A DNA stretch of 5,969 nucleotides, from assembly GCA_017984715.1 (NCBI GenBank), contig JAGNYY010000045.1, positions 1-5,969 of the forward strand. Reading direction: 5' to 3'. This stretch comes from Rhodoluna sp. GTDB taxonomy: Bacteria; Actinomycetota; Actinomycetes; Actinomycetales; Microbacteriaceae. A program made the position numbers and the translations under genes. Below, piece after piece: positions 4,663 to 5,969 of the stretch (its first letter is position 1; each line of letters opens with the position of its first letter). Below the pieces are notes generated by a model. The model searched no databases, was not told where the DNA came from, and worked only from the letters and a program-made list of their open reading frames with translations.

Positions 4663-5969
4663 TTGTCAGCATTCCAATGGACCGAACTTGATTCACGCGC
4701 GGTTGACACTGCCCGAGTTCTAGCGGCAGATGCAGTTGAGAAGGTTGGCAACGGCCACCCTGGAACCGCAATCAGCCTTGCGCCAGTCGCCTACCTACTA
4801 TTCAACAAGGTCATGCGCCACGACCCAAAAAACGAAAAATGGCTCGGTCGCGACCGCTTCATCCTTTCGGTCGGCCACTCATCCTTGACCATTTACAACC
4901 AGCTTTACCTACACGGCTACGGCCTAGAGCTCGATGACATCAAGGCTCTACGCACCTGGGGTTCAGCCACCCCAGGCCACCCAGAGTACGGTCACACCAA
5001 GGGTGTCGAAATCACCACCGGCCCGCTCGGTCAGGGTCTAGCATCGGCAACCGGTTTCGCCTACGCCGCTCGTTTTGAGCGCGGTCTCTATGACCCAGCC
5101 GCTCCGGCCGGCACCAGCCCATTCGACCACTTTGTCTACGTGATCGCTGGCGATGGCGACATGCAAGAAGGCGTGACCGCAGAGGCAGCGTCTCTTGCTG
5201 GCCACCAGAAGCTCGGCAACCTAGTTGTCATTTATGACTCGAACCAGATCTCAATCGAAGACGACACCAACATTGCCTTCACCGAAGACCTATCGGCTCG
5301 CTACGAGTCGTACGGCTGGCACACCCAGACTGTTGACTGGAAAAAGACCGGCAACTACGTAGAAGACATCGAAGAGCTTTACAACGCTATCGAGAAGGCC
5401 AAGTCGGTAACCGACAAGCCATCGCTAATCACGCTGCGCACCATCATCGGTTGGCCATCACCTAAGAAGCAGAACTCGGGCAAGATTCACGGTTCAGCTC
5501 TCGGTGCAGAAGAGCTAGCCGGCCTGAAGACCGTTCTCGGTTTTGACCCAGAGCAGACCTTCGAGGTTGCCCCTGAGGTAATCGCTCACACCCGCGACAC
5601 CGCTCGCTTCGACCGTGAGCGCGCTGCTTGGGAGGCGTCATTCGACGCCTGGGCTTCGGAGAACGCTGACAAGAAGGCGCTCCTCGAGCGCGTTGTTGCC
5701 GGCGAAACCCCAGCAGAACTTGAATCTGCTTTGCCAGTATTCGAAAGCGGTTCATCGGTTTCGACCCGTGTTGCATCAGGCAAGGTAATCAACGCCATCG
5801 CAGCGGTCATGCCAGAGCTATGGGGCGGTTCAGCCGACCTTGCAGACTCAAACATGACCACCATCACCGGTGCGAAGTCATTCGTTCCTTCGGAATGGTC
5901 AACTCACGAGTGGACAGGCGACTCATACGGCCGCGTTCTGCACTTCGGCATCCGCGAGCACGCAATGGG
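4663..5969 (+). CDS. tkt: Transketolase (5' part, runs off right edge)
   Basis: A thiamine-diphosphate enzyme that moves two-carbon ketol units between pentose phosphate and glycolytic sugars in the non-oxidative pentose phosphate pathway (cytosol). 435 codons are visible of about 700. The pyrophosphate domain is complete: NGHPGT with His32, VGHSSL with His72, TPGHPE with His106, TTGPLGQG, the TPP motif GDGDMQEG (163-170) with Asp164 and Asn194 as metal ligands, and KIHG with His276. These match E. coli His26, His66, His100, Asp155, Asn185 and His261. The pyrimidine domain begins near residue 365, and GIREHAMG places catalytic Glu432 (E. coli Glu411) just before the edge. The TTG start is fixed by GAAGGAG 5 nt upstream. 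C-ending and CCA codons are frequent and 12 of 34 leucines are CTA, probably a highly expressed gene. It is divergent from ctaB. Transaldolase and glucose-6-phosphate dehydrogenase genes often follow tkt in Actinobacteria, but that lies outside the window. Confidence 0.97.
   Translation, partial: MSAFQWTELDSRAVDTARVLAADAVEKVGNGHPGTAISLAPVAYLLFNKVMRHDPKNEKWLGRDRFILSVGHSSLTIYNQLYLHGYGLELDDIKALRTWGSATPGHPEYGHTKGVEITTGPLGQGLASATGFAYAARFERGLYDPAAPAGTSPFDHFVYVIAGDGDMQEGVTAEAASLAGHQKLGNLVVIYDSNQISIEDDTNIAFTEDLSARYESYGWHTQTVDWKKTGNYVEDIEELYNAIEKAKSVTDKPSLITLRTIIGWPSPKKQNSGKIHGSALGAEELAGLKTVLGFDPEQTFEVAPEVIAHTRDTARFDRERAAWEASFDAWASENADKKALLERVVAGETPAELESALPVFESGSSVSTRVASGKVINAIAAVMPELWGGSADLADSNMTTITGAKSFVPSEWSTHEWTGDSYGRVLHFGIREHAM

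Noticed and set aside
5462..5867. Two minus-strand open frames antisense to tkt
   Set aside because: They are arginine- and serine-rich translations of the antisense of a conserved transketolase, with no domain or ribosome site.

Overview
This is an ordinary chromosomal window from an actinobacterium. The protein signatures (actinobacterial-type CtaA, CtaB, SufB and transketolase), the order tkt / ctaB / ctaA / suf, the mid-range G+C judged by eye and the frequent TTG/GTG starts all fit. A planktonic low-genome-GC Microbacteriaceae member (Luna / Rhodoluna / Aquiluna type) is my best guess. That is inference, not something the sequence proves.

Layout, left to right: the 5' part of sufB on the minus strand (running off the left edge; start at 1040); a 243-bp divergent control region (1041-1283); ctaA (heme A synthase, plus) immediately followed by phr (class I CPD photolyase, plus; 2-nt gap, probably translationally coupled); a 27-bp convergent gap with no clear terminator; ctaB (heme O synthase, minus); a second divergent control region (4469-4662) containing two inverted repeats; then the 5' two thirds of tkt (transketolase, plus), which runs off the right edge. 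All five genes are intact as far as they are visible.

How the genes fit together: CtaB farnesylates heme b to heme O, and CtaA oxidises heme O to heme A for the aa3-type cytochrome oxidase. SufB is the scaffold for Fe-S cluster assembly. Transketolase belongs to the non-oxidative pentose phosphate pathway. As far as I recall, ctaA, ctaB, tkt and suf lie near each other in many Actinobacteria. The photolyase is the member that does not belong functionally; it sits between the two heme A genes, and its leucine codon use differs sharply from sufB and tkt.

I found no mobile element, CRISPR array, RNA gene or novel multi-gene system. The points worth a second look are the photolyase (position, codon use, altered electron-transfer chain), the Asn in CtaA where the textbook family has a heme-ligand His, the non-ATG starts of most genes, and three inverted repeats in the two divergent intergenic regions.
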